A stretch of DNA of 64,000 nt from Haematococcus lacustris (taxonomy: Eukaryota > Chlorophyta > Chlorophyceae > Chlamydomonadales > Haematococcaceae). The stretch is taken from positions 3,961,579-4,025,578 of the forward strand of contig JASKMD010000001.1 in the NCBI GenBank assembly GCA_030144725.1. The letters run 5' to 3'. Each line of letters starts with the position of its first letter. Positions within the stretch are counted from its first letter, which is position 1. The translations under genes were made by a program, and so were the position numbers. Shown one piece after another: positions 22,101 through 31,982 of the stretch. The notes under the pieces were generated by a model. It saw only the letters and a list, made by a program, of their open reading frames with translations, ran no database searches and had not been told where the DNA came from.

Positions 22101-23685
22101 ACTGAAGAATGGGCCCTGTCCATGTAAAGCTCGCAAACAAAGCACGGCGTGTTGTGCATGCACCTCCCTCGAGTTTCCATTGCAGCTGGCAGCTTGGGCT
22201 CAGTAATGGTGCAGCTAGCCCCATAATCCAGGCATCAGTCACCTGTGATGCCGATTCTTGGTGACCCTGTTTGGTTCAAGTACTCCGCAGCCTGCCCAAT
22301 CTCCTGGACCGCCAGGCTGTAGTTCAGGCCACTTTGCAACTGCATAGCACACCGCACAGCATGGAGCCCTAAAATGGCAGGCAGCAGGTCCAGGATCAGG
22401 AATTGAACGAGGGTCTCTTCCTTCCAACCTGCCTGCTTACCAGCCGCAGCAAGGGGCGGGGCCCACACCATTGACAGGGTCGCCTATCCCTACCCCACCC
22501 TGCCTCTCCACCCCAGCCTGCCAGGCACCCACCCCAAAACCTCCCAAAACCTCCCATGGCCTGGCTTGGGCTGGCCTGACCGTGTAGACGCTCCCAATGA
22601 ACCAGCCACGCCCCGGGCTGCCTGAACGCCACCTAGCCCCACCCTCACCCTCCCTGCCTCCTCCTCAACAGCCCTTCCCCTTCGCCCCTGGGCATGCCCC
22701 ATCCTTGCTCTCTGCACCCTCTCACTCTCACCTAACCTGGCACCACTTCTCTGACCTGGCCTCCCCAGTGGGACCCCCTGTCGCCCCCTCTGCATGCCCT
22801 TCCCTAGCTATTCGACATCTCTCCCTGATCATCCCTGGCAGCCCCCAGCCCCAGCAGCAGGGTCTGGCCAGGCCCCACATGATGACACCCACACCCCTGC
22901 AGCAGCAGGTGCTGGCCACTAAAGCCCAGAAGCAGCAGCCCTCACATGCCTGGCCTCCGCCACATCCAGGCCGACCTTGCCCTGCAGGCATCAGACAGCA
23001 GCTACAGTCAACAGCCATATATTGCTGACAGAAGACATTTGATGGAGCAAAGAGCAGAGTTCCTCACTGCAGGGACACCCTCAGCATACTATGGCATGGA
23101 CCATGACAATGTCCGGGCTGCCACTCACTGCTGCCACTGCTGCCACTGCTGCTGTTACATGCCGCTGCCGCTGCGGCTGCCGCTGCCGTTGTTAAATGCC
23201 GCTGCCACTGTCTGGAGCCGGAGAGGATGCTCCCCAGTCAACAGCACTGCCTTATCTCAGGCTAGGTGTTGAAGGCAGCCGTGGCTAGCTGCCCATGCAA
23301 CTGTGCACGTCCGAGGCATGCGGACGGCAGCACCTTGTACAGGTCCGGGATTAGCACCCTGAATCCTTGACGTGCTAGCAGCTCCGCCTGAGCTTTCACC
23401 TGCAGGGCAGCGCGGAAACCCTCCCCTTCCCGTCTATCAGAGCTCTGGCTGGGTGACGATGCGTAGTGCGTGGCTCACCGAGTCCGTTACGCCCCAAAAT
23501 TCTTGGACGACGATGACCGCCGATTGGTTCTTGCTGCCCATCTCAAACCCGGGCAGATTGCTCGGCCCGAAGGTAATGGGGACCAGGCCTGCCGAGGTCG
23601 TGTTCGGCGCAGAGACTGCAACCGCCAACCCCGACAGCGCCAGCACCGCGAGTAGCTCCAGCCACATCGTCCTGCACTGCAACAT
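19125..23685 (-). CDS. Dienelactone hydrolase family protein
   Basis: Complete gene. Exons on the minus strand: 23479-23685, 23334-23399, 22946-22981, 22243-22339, 21507-21610, 20984-21058, 20336-20462 and 19125-19222. They sum to 810 nt (269 residues plus stop) with every phase consistent. The product is an alpha/beta hydrolase of the DLH type. The first strand is [11 protein letters not shown], followed by [16 protein letters not shown]. The nucleophile is Cys in GFCMGGAL, the acid is Asp in FGGKDRNMG, and the base is His in FPSAPHGF. The N terminus ([20 protein letters not shown]) looks like a signal or targeting peptide, so a secreted or organellar location is possible. DLH enzymes hydrolyse lactones or esters such as dienelactone; the substrate here is unknown. 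The length is usual for the family. Confidence 0.9.
19228..19575. repeat. Three degenerate ~110-bp repeats in the last hydrolase intron
   Basis: Three imperfect copies built around CCTCCAGCTGG and GCGCTGCAGCTGAACGTGAG-like cores, within intron 19223-20335 of the hydrolase. They are rich in CAGCTG palindromes. Confidence 0.55.
21633..21908 (+). repeat. GGGGTA hexamer array in hydrolase intron
   Basis: About 46 copies with a single variant unit near 21832 (GGGGAA). It starts 22 bp upstream of the acceptor of the exon that carries the nucleophile cysteine (21507-21610). Each unit offers a G4 run, so the plus strand has strong G-quadruplex potential. Confidence 0.92.
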
Positions 23686-24649
23686 CGCGGAGTGGTGCGC
23701 AGTTCTCCGGCGGCGCGTCAGGCATCTTTCACCTGACGCGTCAACGTGTGAACTACCGGGGAATCGCCCCTGCGCGGTTTTTTATGTATAGAGCAAGTAT
23801 GTTGGTAGAAGGACGTGTAAGGAGGGCACGGGGTATGGCGGGCGGGAGGGCGGGAGGGGCAGGGATCAAGGATACAAGCGCATAAGCAGGGGGCAGCGGC
23901 AGGCAGGGGGGCACGTGACGTGCCAACCCTGTGCGAAGCATTTTGTCCTGAGCCGCTGGCCAATTAATCGTATATGTGGTTTTATAGAGTGCTCACGTTA
24001 ACAACGTGACATACTGCCATCCATCCCCCGAAACATCTCTGTTTCATGGGTTGTGTAAGGTGTGGGGAGCGACCGGCCAACCTAGAATTCTAGTCATAAA
24101 TCTCTAGGTTCTAGCCTGGAATTATGATTTTTCCTCTAGCCTAGAGTTCTTTCCTTCTAGGTTAGGATTCTAGGTTTTTCTAGGAATCCGAGCTACCTAG
24201 AACTCTATGGGCGTTCCCAAGTAAGATGGTCACATGGAAGGGCTAGTGCACACCATAGTGCCAACCATTGTTCGATAGTCGCCCCATCGGGTTCACCACA
24301 CCCGCAGCCTCAAGGGCACTATGATCCTTATGGCTGGTAGATCAGTTTGTGTTATTAACTACGGTGGCGCATTGGTTCTTACATCTTTTATACCTGCCGG
24401 TCCACTACTCGAGTCCAGAGAAAGCCTAGGACTCAACCTCAACAGCTGATTCACTTTTCTCGTCAACTCACTCCTATCCATGATTCCCAACAGCATGCCA
24501 TGCAGCTTGTCAGGACTCTTGTCTCGAGATGAGATGACGAGCCGAAATGAACACATGCGTTGCATACTGCCTCACATCCATGACCACAACAACAGGCAAC
24601 CTGCATCATGCGGCTGAGCAGCCATGCAGTGGCTCCAAACACGACCTTC
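22807..24649. repeat. Segmental tandem duplication, copy 1 (intact)
   Basis: About 1.84 kb that recurs at 24665-31982 once the retrotransposon is removed. It carries hydrolase exons 1-3, the upstream region and a CTAG-rich cluster. The first ~110 bp (22807-22916) match 24665-24775, and the rest matches 30250-31982. The two copies differ at only a few positions by eye, so the duplication is young. Confidence 0.9.
24081..24208. promoter_or_regulatory. CTAG-palindrome cluster upstream of the hydrolase start
   Basis: Ten CTAG cores within ~128 bp, mostly as TTCTAGG or CCTAGA, about 400 bp upstream of the hydrolase ATG. It is AT-richer than its surroundings. A second copy is at 31414-31541 in the duplicated segment. 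A regulatory role is inference from position and density only. Confidence 0.35.
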
Positions 24650-24770
24650 CTGCTGTTCGACATTTGCTATTCGACATCTCTCCCTGCTGATCCCTGGCAG
24701 CCCCCAGCCCCAGCAGCAGGGTCTGGCCAGGCCCCACATGATGACACCCACACCCCTGCAGCAGCAGGTG

Positions 24771-24775
24771 CTGGC
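24771..24775 (+). repeat. Target site duplication, left (CTGGC)
   Basis: Five bases directly before the 5' LTR, matching CTAGC at 30246-30250 with one change. The empty site in copy 1 reads GTGCTGGCCACTAAAG, which gives direct proof of the insertion point. Confidence 0.85.
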
Positions 24776-24984
24776 TGTAGCGAACGGCTCCTCGAAGCCT
24801 AGCTCGCCTCACGGTACTTCTGTACTGCAGTGTGACATGGTGGGCGAAAGGGGCAGGTGGGCGTTCGTGCACACCTGCTTCAGAGGTTCGACTCCTCGGG
24901 GGAAACGTTCTAAACCCTGGCCGTGTCATGCTGTGGGAAAGAAGGTAGTTATCGGTTCTCGTCGGTGTGCCTTAGCACGCTACA
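24776..24984 (+). repeat. 5' LTR
   Basis: 209 bp, ends TGTAGC/GCTACA. It differs from the 3' LTR at two positions that I can see (GGGCGTTCG against GGGCCTTCG, and CTCGTCGG against CTCGGCGG). It contains a perfect B-box core GGTTCGACTCC at 24885-24895. Confidence 0.95.
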
Positions 24985-25199
24985 TTTTGATTTCCGACCG
25001 ATGTTGCTACTAACGCCACCTTCTCTCCTATGCAAATGACTGCCAAAAAGGAACCTCCGCATGGCGGGGACCAACGGACGGATAACACTCCACTTGGAGA
25101 TCAGGCCTCTGTTTCTACGCCCAGCAGTTGCAACAGAGCATGAACAGCTGGTAGGAGCGATTGCGCACCTGAAAGCCTCCCAAAACAATCCGTTCGGAG

Positions 25200-26108
25200 C
25201 GGAGCTGAGCTCGCTGAATTGGAGCGTCTCTATGGCCAACAAAACGCGGTGGTGAGTGGGGAGCAGATTGTGGCAGCGATTCGCAGTCAGTATTCGCAGT
25301 CAGCTCGACCTGCTCTGGACCTGAGTGGTACTTCTACTACTAAAGTTGCACTTGCTTGTCGACCGCTGCACCTAATGCACATGTCGCACCCGCTGCGCCA
25401 CCAGTAGGGCAGTTTGCCCTCGTCTCAGGTTGCTTTGCCTGCCAATGCACCACTCACTGTGTCAGCCTCCTCGCCTAGGTTGAAGGTCGTAAGGACAGAC
25501 CTGTGTCTTGCCACTTCTCGGGTAACATCTGGGGTGAGGATCTTGAGGTCCTTTGTGCATATCTGTGCATAGACCCGGCTGATGCATTGACCAGCTTCTT
25601 GACAGGCAAGGCATGAGAGGTGTGGTGCCTTGCCACCGGGAATGCCCACATCCTTGCTCATGGCACTAGGCCAACATGGGCATACCTGTGCTCTTCTTTC
25701 AAGAAGATGGTTGGTGATGACCTACGCAATGTTTTCAGTGTGCACCGTAGGAGGTTGTTGGACCCTTGTTCACTGTGCATGTCAGCAGGTTCTACCCTCA
25801 ATGCCTACATTACAGAGTTCAGAAGTACTCTGACTGTGGCAGGTGCCGCCTGCATGGCGCCATTGATGCTGGTTACCACCTTCATTAGGGGCCTTACCCC
25901 TCAGGTGCAAGCACGTGTTGTGCATGGTCTTGCACTTATGCATGACCCCACACTTACTGATGCTAGTTTGGCTGCTGTGAATGCACAGAAGGTACTCTTT
26001 GCAGAAGCCACCATACAAGTGGGACGTCGCCCACCTGCACCACCTATGGTTGCCTTTGTGCCTCATAAGCAGATGAACCGTATGCCAAGACTATTCTGGC
26101 CCAGCTGA
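25200..26108 (+). pseudogene. Degenerate gag region of the LTR element
   Basis: The best part, 25620-26108, reads a capsid-like helical segment (FRSTLTVAGAACMAPLMLVT, FIRGLTPQVQARV). Frame breaks separate it from upstream fragments (near 25061-25255). I see no CCHC zinc knuckle. Confidence 0.6.
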
Positions 26109-26229
26109 AGGATGTGCTCCTGCGGCCCCTCATGGCCCATTCTGGGATGTCAGCAGCAGCAGCAGCTGCCACAACAGTCAAGGTGGGAATCGTCCTGATA
26201 AGCGTTCTGCCCTTGCCCCCCATGCTCCT

Positions 26230-26556
26230 ATGCTCACAGATGAGGCAAATCGGCCCATGGGTCGTGCAGCAGACGATGGTGTCCTACACTTCTCGTTCCC
26301 TGGAAGAGTGAATGGCTATGCCTGTACTATGCTGTTTGACAGTGGTGCAGCAGCCAACTTTATCAACTGTGCTGCTGTTGAGCAGTATCAGCTTTGCAGT
26401 TATACCCTGAAGCAGCCCAAGGAGTTCCTTGTGGCCAATGGGCAGCCTGTGCTTTGTACGCATGCATGCAGCGTCCATTTGAATGTGCAGACCCTGAGCT
26501 GCAGGGTTCAGTTGCTGGTGATGCCAGAGATGTTCTCTGCCTTTGATGGGCAGTGA
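26230..26556 (+). pseudogene. Retropepsin-like aspartic protease region
   Basis: Contains MLFDSGAAANFINCAAV, matching the DSGA active-site motif of Ty3/Gypsy proteases, followed by a typical beta-rich segment. The frame closes with a stop at 26554-26556, before the RT frame begins, so pol is not one open frame. Confidence 0.75.
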
Positions 26557-27110
26557 CTTGTTACAGTCGAATGGTGTGTTGCTAGACTATCTGGCACGTA
26601 CTGTTACAGTACAGTTGTCGTCTGTCCAGACGGTGCTCAAGTGTGAGCCTGCAGCTCGTATTATGGCCCCCCACTGTGCCCATATCCTAGCCAAACACAA
26701 GCAAGCCACTGTGTCAACAAAGGTGGCTATAAGGTGGTTAAGGAAAGGCGGCCAATCTCTGGTTGCTCTGATCTCTTCTCACCCCTTCAACCCTACCCCA
26801 GCAAGTGTGCTGTCCGTTCACCCAACCCCTAATCCAGCTAATTTGCTGTCCCATGACCTTGACCCTCACTCTCACTCAACTACCCCTTCCTCTAACCCAC
26901 CTATCAATCACCCAACCCCTAATCCAGCTACTTTGCTGTCCCATATACCTGACCCTACTCTCAAGCTTCTACCCCACCCTCTAACTCACCCATCCACTAC
27001 CCAACCCCTTCTCCAGCTAATCAGCTGTCCCACATACCTGACCTTCGCTCTCTCCCAACCACGTCACCTCCTGCCCCACTATCAATCACCCAACCTCTAT
27101 ACCCCCTGCA

Positions 27111-28632
27111 GTGGCAGCTCAGCTAACAGCACTCATATCTGAGTACGACGATGTCTTCGCCCCCTTCAATACCCTACCCCCTCAACGTCCAGTGGGACAC
27201 ACCATCCCTCTCCAGCCTGGTTGTAAGCCACCAGCCTTGCCATCATGTAAGATGAGCCAGCCAGACCTGCTGGAGATGAGGAAGCAGGTTGCAGCCTTCC
27301 TGGAGCAGGGCATCATTGAACCTTCCTCCTCTCCCTACGGTGCCCCTGTCCTCTTCGTCAAAAAGAAGTCAGGTGAGTTGAGGATGTGTGTAGACTATCG
27401 TCACCTAAATAAGATCACGCTTAGGGATCAATACCCACTACCTCAAGTGGATGACCTGTTTGACAGGTTGGCCGGGTGCACGGTGTTTTCCTCACTAGAC
27501 CTGCAAGCTGGATATCACCAAATCAGGATCCCTGATGAGGATGTCCCTAAGACAGCCTTCAGGACACCCAGTGGGCTTTATCAGTTCAAGGTTCTGTGCT
27601 TTGGCCTTACCAGCGCACCAGCCACGTTTCAACGTGTGATGAACAATGCTTTTGCTGATGTCATAAATGACTGTGCACTTGTGTACATCGATGATATCCT
27701 CATCATGTCTAAAACTGCACTCAAGTTCCTGGGTGACATTGTCAGTGACCAGGGCATTGCTGTAGACCCTGATAAAGTGAAGTCTATCACTTCCTGGCCT
27801 GTGCCCCGCAGCTTAACTGCCCTACAGCAATTCCTAGGTGCTGCAAATGTTGTGCGCAAATTTGTACACAACTTTAGTGCTATTTCAGCACCTCTAACAG
27901 ACCTGACTGGTAAAGCAGGCGCTGATTTCAATTGGCACAAGTGGCCTGATGATGAATTAAAGGCTTTTGATGCACTTGAACATGCCATTTCTAGAGTACC
28001 TTTACTCAAAATACCAGATATTACTAAACCATTTCAGGTTTATTGTGATGCCTCTTTGCAAGGCGTAGGAGCAGTACTCGTGCATGAGGGTTATCCTCTA
28101 GCTCATCTAAGCAAAAAGAAAAGAACTATACCACTGGTGAACAAGAATTACTGGCAATTATCACTGCATGCAAAGAGTGGCGTTGCTACCTGGAGGGCGC
28201 ACCCTTCACGTTGTATACAGATCACAAACCTTTCGTAGCTTTGAAAACACAGAAAGTCTTGTCAAGTGTCAGACCAAGTGGTTGGAGTTTTTCTCCCGGT
28301 ATGATTTTACCATTGAGTATCTTCCTGGTGATACTAACCCTGCTGACCCTCTGTCACGCATACCTGATGCTCCTGCCAGCAACCCTGTCATGGTTATGAC
28401 TAGGAGCAGGAAGCGCCTTTTGGAGGGGGAGGAAGCTGGTGTGGTACAGCCTGCTCAGCCTGCCATTCAGCAGCCGCAACAGGAGCCACAGTCTCAGCTG
28501 GTTTTGGAACAGCCTTTACCCTCACCTCCGTTGCCTGTGCACCCTCTGCACGCTGTCAATATGACTGAGCAGCTCCTGGCAGCATATGCAGCAGATGAGG
28601 CCTCTGCCAGGACGGTGGATCAATATGATTAG
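27111..28632 (+). pseudogene. Reverse transcriptase / RNase H, internally deleted and frameshifted
   Basis: The RT frame 27111-28238 holds GAPVLFVKKKSGELRMCVDY, SLDLQAGYHQI, FGLTSAPATFQRVMN and YIDDIL. Directly after YIDDILIMSKT it jumps to LKFLGDIVSDQGI, so about 40 residues usually present between the palm and this segment are missing. The RNase H start (VYCDASLQGVGAVL) is in frame. Its continuation (TDHKPF, then LPGDTNPADPLSR) lies in other frames, so at least two frameshifts follow near 28120-28260. Confidence 0.9.
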
Positions 28633-28674
28633 GATCAGCATGGTCTGTATCGTACCAAAGGCAAGAACCAGATT

Positions 28675-29940
28675 GTGGTCCCTCACTGCCCAGAGCTCAA
28701 AGCCAGGATATTGGTAGAGGTGCATGATGCACAGTTTGCACGTCACGTGGGTATTACCAAGACGCTGGAGCGTATCTCCAGGATATTCTGGTGGCCACGC
28801 ATGAGATCTGAAGTACGTCACTATGTGAGTAACTGTGATGCATGCCAGCGCAACAAGTCTGTGAATACCAGACCTGGTGGTTTACTCACACCACTGGCCA
28901 TCCCCTATGACAAATGGGAGTCCACGTCTATGGACTTGATCACTAAACTACCCTCCGGTGATCATGGCTTTGATGCCATTGCGGTCTTTGTGGATAGGTT
29001 ATCCAAAATGGTACACTTTGTGCCGTGCCGTGAGTCTATGAATGCTGAGGGCTTTGCCCGCTTGTTTATTAATAATGTGTTTAAACATCATGGGGTGCCC
29101 AGAGAAATAATCTCTGACAGGGGCTCCCACTTTACCAATCATTTCTGGGCGTCAGTTATGGCCATTCTTGGTGTGAAGGAATGTAAATCCAGTGCTTACC
29201 ATCCTGAGTCTGATGGTCAAACGGAGAGGTATAATCGTACCCTGGAGGAAATGCTTCGTCATTACATCTCCCCTGCTCAGTCTGAATGCCCCTTCTTCTT
29301 GTCACTGGCTGAGTTTGCTGTGAACAACAGCTGGCAAGAATCCATTCAGTCCACGCCCTTCCTGGTCAACACTGGCCAGTCACCTCTGACACCGGCCCTG
29401 CTGGAGCTGCCAGGTGAGGTATACTGTCCCTCTGCCAGGAAGCTGTCTGAGTGGTGGCAGATTAATGTCAAGCAGGCCCGCCATTTCATGGAACAAGCTC
29501 AGCAGCGTCAAGCATACCTGGCCAACAAGGGACGCAGGGATGTGGAGTTCAGCCCTGGTCAGCTAGTGCTACTGAGCACCAAGAACCTCAGGCTGAAGCC
29601 AGGTGAGGCTAAGAAGCTGTTGCCTAGGTTCATTGGGTCCAAGGTGCTGGAGCATGTAGGTCCTGTTGTTGTGCGCCTGGACCTGCCTCCTGCCATGGCA
29701 CGCATGCATCCTGTGTTCCATGTGGCCTTGTTGAGACCCTACACTAGTGAACATCCTCACTTGCCTCCTCCTGTGGATTGGCTAGACGAGGCGCCTCTGT
29801 ATGAGGTTGAGAAGCTGCTCGCCCATCATGGTGTCCGTGCTGGTAGAGCACGTGGCTACTTAGGCAAGTGGCAGGGTTATGATGACTCTTACAGCCAAGG
29901 AATAACCTTGTGAACTGCCAAGAAGTGTTGATTGCATATA
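28675..29940 (+). pseudogene. Integrase with frameshifted chromodomain
   Basis: The integrase frame 28675-29913 has the HHCC zinc site (HVGITKTLERISRIFWWP to CDACQ) and the D,D35E core: D in SMDLITKLP, D in SDRGSHF and E in DGQTERYNR. A C-terminal chromodomain starts near 29800 (VEKLLAHHGV, LGKWQGYDDSYS). It then shifts frame: the rest (NNLVNCQEVLIAYN) reads in the next frame to about 29940. Chromodomains guide chromoviral integration to heterochromatin. Confidence 0.88.
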
Positions 29941-30022
29941 ATGCAGTGCATGGTTTGTCCTAGCATCACTACTATAGTGTTGCGAGTCCTTGTGTTCTCA
30001 CGAGGGCGGAACGTTTCCTCTT

Positions 30023-30036
30023 TGGAGGGGGAGGAA
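30023..30036 (+). other. Polypurine tract of the LTR element
   Basis: GGAGGGGGAGGAA immediately upstream of the 3' LTR, the expected primer for plus-strand synthesis. Confidence 0.85.
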
Positions 30037-30245
30037 TGTAGCGAACGGCTCCTCGAAGCCTAGCTCGCCTCACGGTACTTCTGTACTGCAGTGTGACATG
30101 GTGGGCGAAAGGGGCAGGTGGGCCTTCGTGCACACCTGCTTCAGAGGTTCGACTCCTCGGGGGAAACGTTCTAAACCCTGGCCGTGTCATGCTGTGGGAA
30201 AGAAGGTAGTTATCGGTTCTCGGCGGTGTGCCTTAGCACGCTACA
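30037..30245 (+). repeat. 3' LTR
   Basis: 209 bp, directly repeated from 24776-24984 with two mismatches. It is followed by the right target duplication CTAGC (30246-30250). Confidence 0.95.
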
Positions 30246-30275
30246 CTAGCCACTAAAGCCCAGAAGCAACAACCC

Positions 30276-31019
30276 TCACATGCCTGGCCTCCGCCACATC
30301 CAGGCCGACCTTGCCCTGCAGGCATCAGACAGCAGCTACAGTCAACAGCCATATTCTGCTGACAGACGACATTTGATGGAGCAAAGAGCAGATTTCCTCA
30401 CTGCAGGGACACCCTCAGCACACTATGGCATGGACCATGACAATGTCCGGGCTGCCACTCACTGCTGCCACTGCTGCCACTGATGCTGTTACATGCTGCT
30501 GCCGCTGCCGCTGCCACTGCTGTTGTTAAATGCCGCTGCCACTGTCTGGAGCCGGAGAGGATGCTCCCCAGCCAGCAGCACTGCCTTATCTCAGGCTAGG
30601 TGTTGAAGGCAGCCGTGGCTAGCTGCCCATGCAACTGTGCACGTCCGAGGCATGCGGACGGCAGCACCTTGTACAGGTCCGGGATTAGCACCCTGAATCC
30701 TTGACGTGCTAGCAGCTCCGCCTGAGCTTTCACCTGCAGGGCAGCGCGGAAACCCTCCCCTTCCCGTCTATCAGAGCTCTGGCTGGGTGACGATGCGTAG
30801 TGCGTGGCTCACCGAGTCCGTTACGCCCCAAAATTCTTGGACGACGATGACCGCCGATTGGTTCTTGCTGCCCATCTCAAACCCGGGCAGATTGCTCGGC
30901 CCGAAGGTAATGGGGACCAGGCCTGCCGAGGTCGTGTTCGGCGCAGAGACTGCAACCGCCAACCCCGACAGCGCCAGCACCGCGAGTAGCTCCAGCCACA
31001 TCGTCCTGCACTGCAACAT
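30276..31019 (-). pseudogene. Duplicated 5' exons (1-3) of the dienelactone hydrolase
   Basis: Equivalent to hydrolase exons 1-3: start at 31019, exon 1 to 30813, exon 2 at 30668-30733, micro-exon 3 at 30276-30311. The exon 1 protein is identical to that of the intact gene. Its own downstream exons are missing: the copy ends in intron 3, where the antisense LTR element begins, and the intact gene lies beyond. It could act as an alternative upstream promoter and first exons if splicing skips the element. More simply, it is a truncated copy. Confidence 0.75.
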
Positions 31020-31413
31020 CGCGGAGTGGTGCGCAGTTCTCCGGCGGCGCGTCAGGCATCTTTCACCTGACGCGTCAACGTGTGAACTACCGGGGAATCG
31101 CCCCTGCGCGGTTTTTTATGTATAGAGCAAGTATGTTGGTAGAAGGACGTGTAAGGAGGGCACGGGGTATGGCGGGCGGGAGGGCGGGAGGGGCAGGGAT
31201 CAAGGATACAAGCGCATAAGCAGGGGGCAGCGGCAGGCAGGGGGGCACGTGACGTGCCAACCCTGTGCGAAGCATTTTGTCCTGAGCCGCTGGCCAATTA
31301 ATTGTATATGTGGTTTTATAGAGTGCTCACGTTAACAACGTGACATACTGCCATCCATCCCCCGAAACATCTCTGTTTCATGGGTTGTGTAAGGTGTGGG
31401 GAGCGACCGGCCA

Positions 31414-31541
31414 ACCTAGAATTCTAGTCATAAATCTCTAGGTTCTAGCCTGGAATTATGATTTTTCCTCTAGCCTAGAGTTCTTTCCTTCTAGGTTAGG
31501 ATTCTAGGTTTTTCTAGGAATCCGAGCTATCTAGAACTCTA
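31414..31541. repeat. Second copy of the CTAG-palindrome cluster
   Basis: Matches 24081-24208 with one visible change (CTACCTAG to CTATCTAG). All CTAG cores are kept. Confidence 0.7.
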
Positions 31542-31982
31542 TGGGCGTTCCCAAGTAAGATGGTCACATGGAAGGGCTAGTGCACACCATAGTGCCAACC
31601 ATTGTTCGATAGTCGCCCCATCGGGTTCACCACACCCGCAGCCTCAAGGGCACTATGATCCTTATGGCTGGTAGATCAGTTTGTGTTATTAACTACGGTG
31701 GCGCATTGGTTCTTACATCTTTTATACCTGCCGGTCCACTACTCGAGTCCAGAGAAAGCCTAGGACTCAACCTCAACAGCTGATTCACTTTTCTCGTCAA
31801 CTCACTCTTATCCATGATTCCCAACAGCATGCCATGCAGCTTGTCAGGACTCTTGACTCGAGATGAGATGACGAGCCGACATGAACACATGCGTTGCATA
31901 CTGCCTCACATCCATGACTACAACAACAGGCAACCTGCATCATGCGGCTGAGCAGCCATGCAGTGGCTCCAAACACGACCTT

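Larger units (their letters stand above)
24776..30245 (+). mobile_element. Ty3/Gypsy chromovirus-type LTR retrotransposon
   Basis: A 5470-bp element with 209-bp LTRs beginning TGTAGCG and ending CGCTACA, a 5-bp target duplication, a polypurine tract before the 3' LTR, and the order gag, protease, RT, RNase H, integrase, chromodomain-like end. This order and the YIDD reverse transcriptase place it in the Ty3/Gypsy (Metaviridae-like) group. The LTRs differ at two of 209 positions, so insertion was recent. The coding region is nevertheless broken by several frameshifts or stops and a deletion in RT, so this copy is probably non-autonomous. No tRNA-Met-type primer site is obvious after the 5' LTR. 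Confidence 0.95.
24665..31982. repeat. Segmental tandem duplication, copy 2 (split by a retrotransposon)
   Basis: The second copy of the 1.84 kb unit. It is interrupted between 24775 and 30246 by the LTR element, 30 bp beyond the donor of the copied exon 3. After 31982 the copies diverge abruptly (24650 against 31983), which marks the unit edge. Confidence 0.88.

Noticed and set aside
24359..24663. Small open frames conserved between the duplicate copies
   Set aside because: Conservation follows from the recent duplication; the frames have no start context, domain or splice support.
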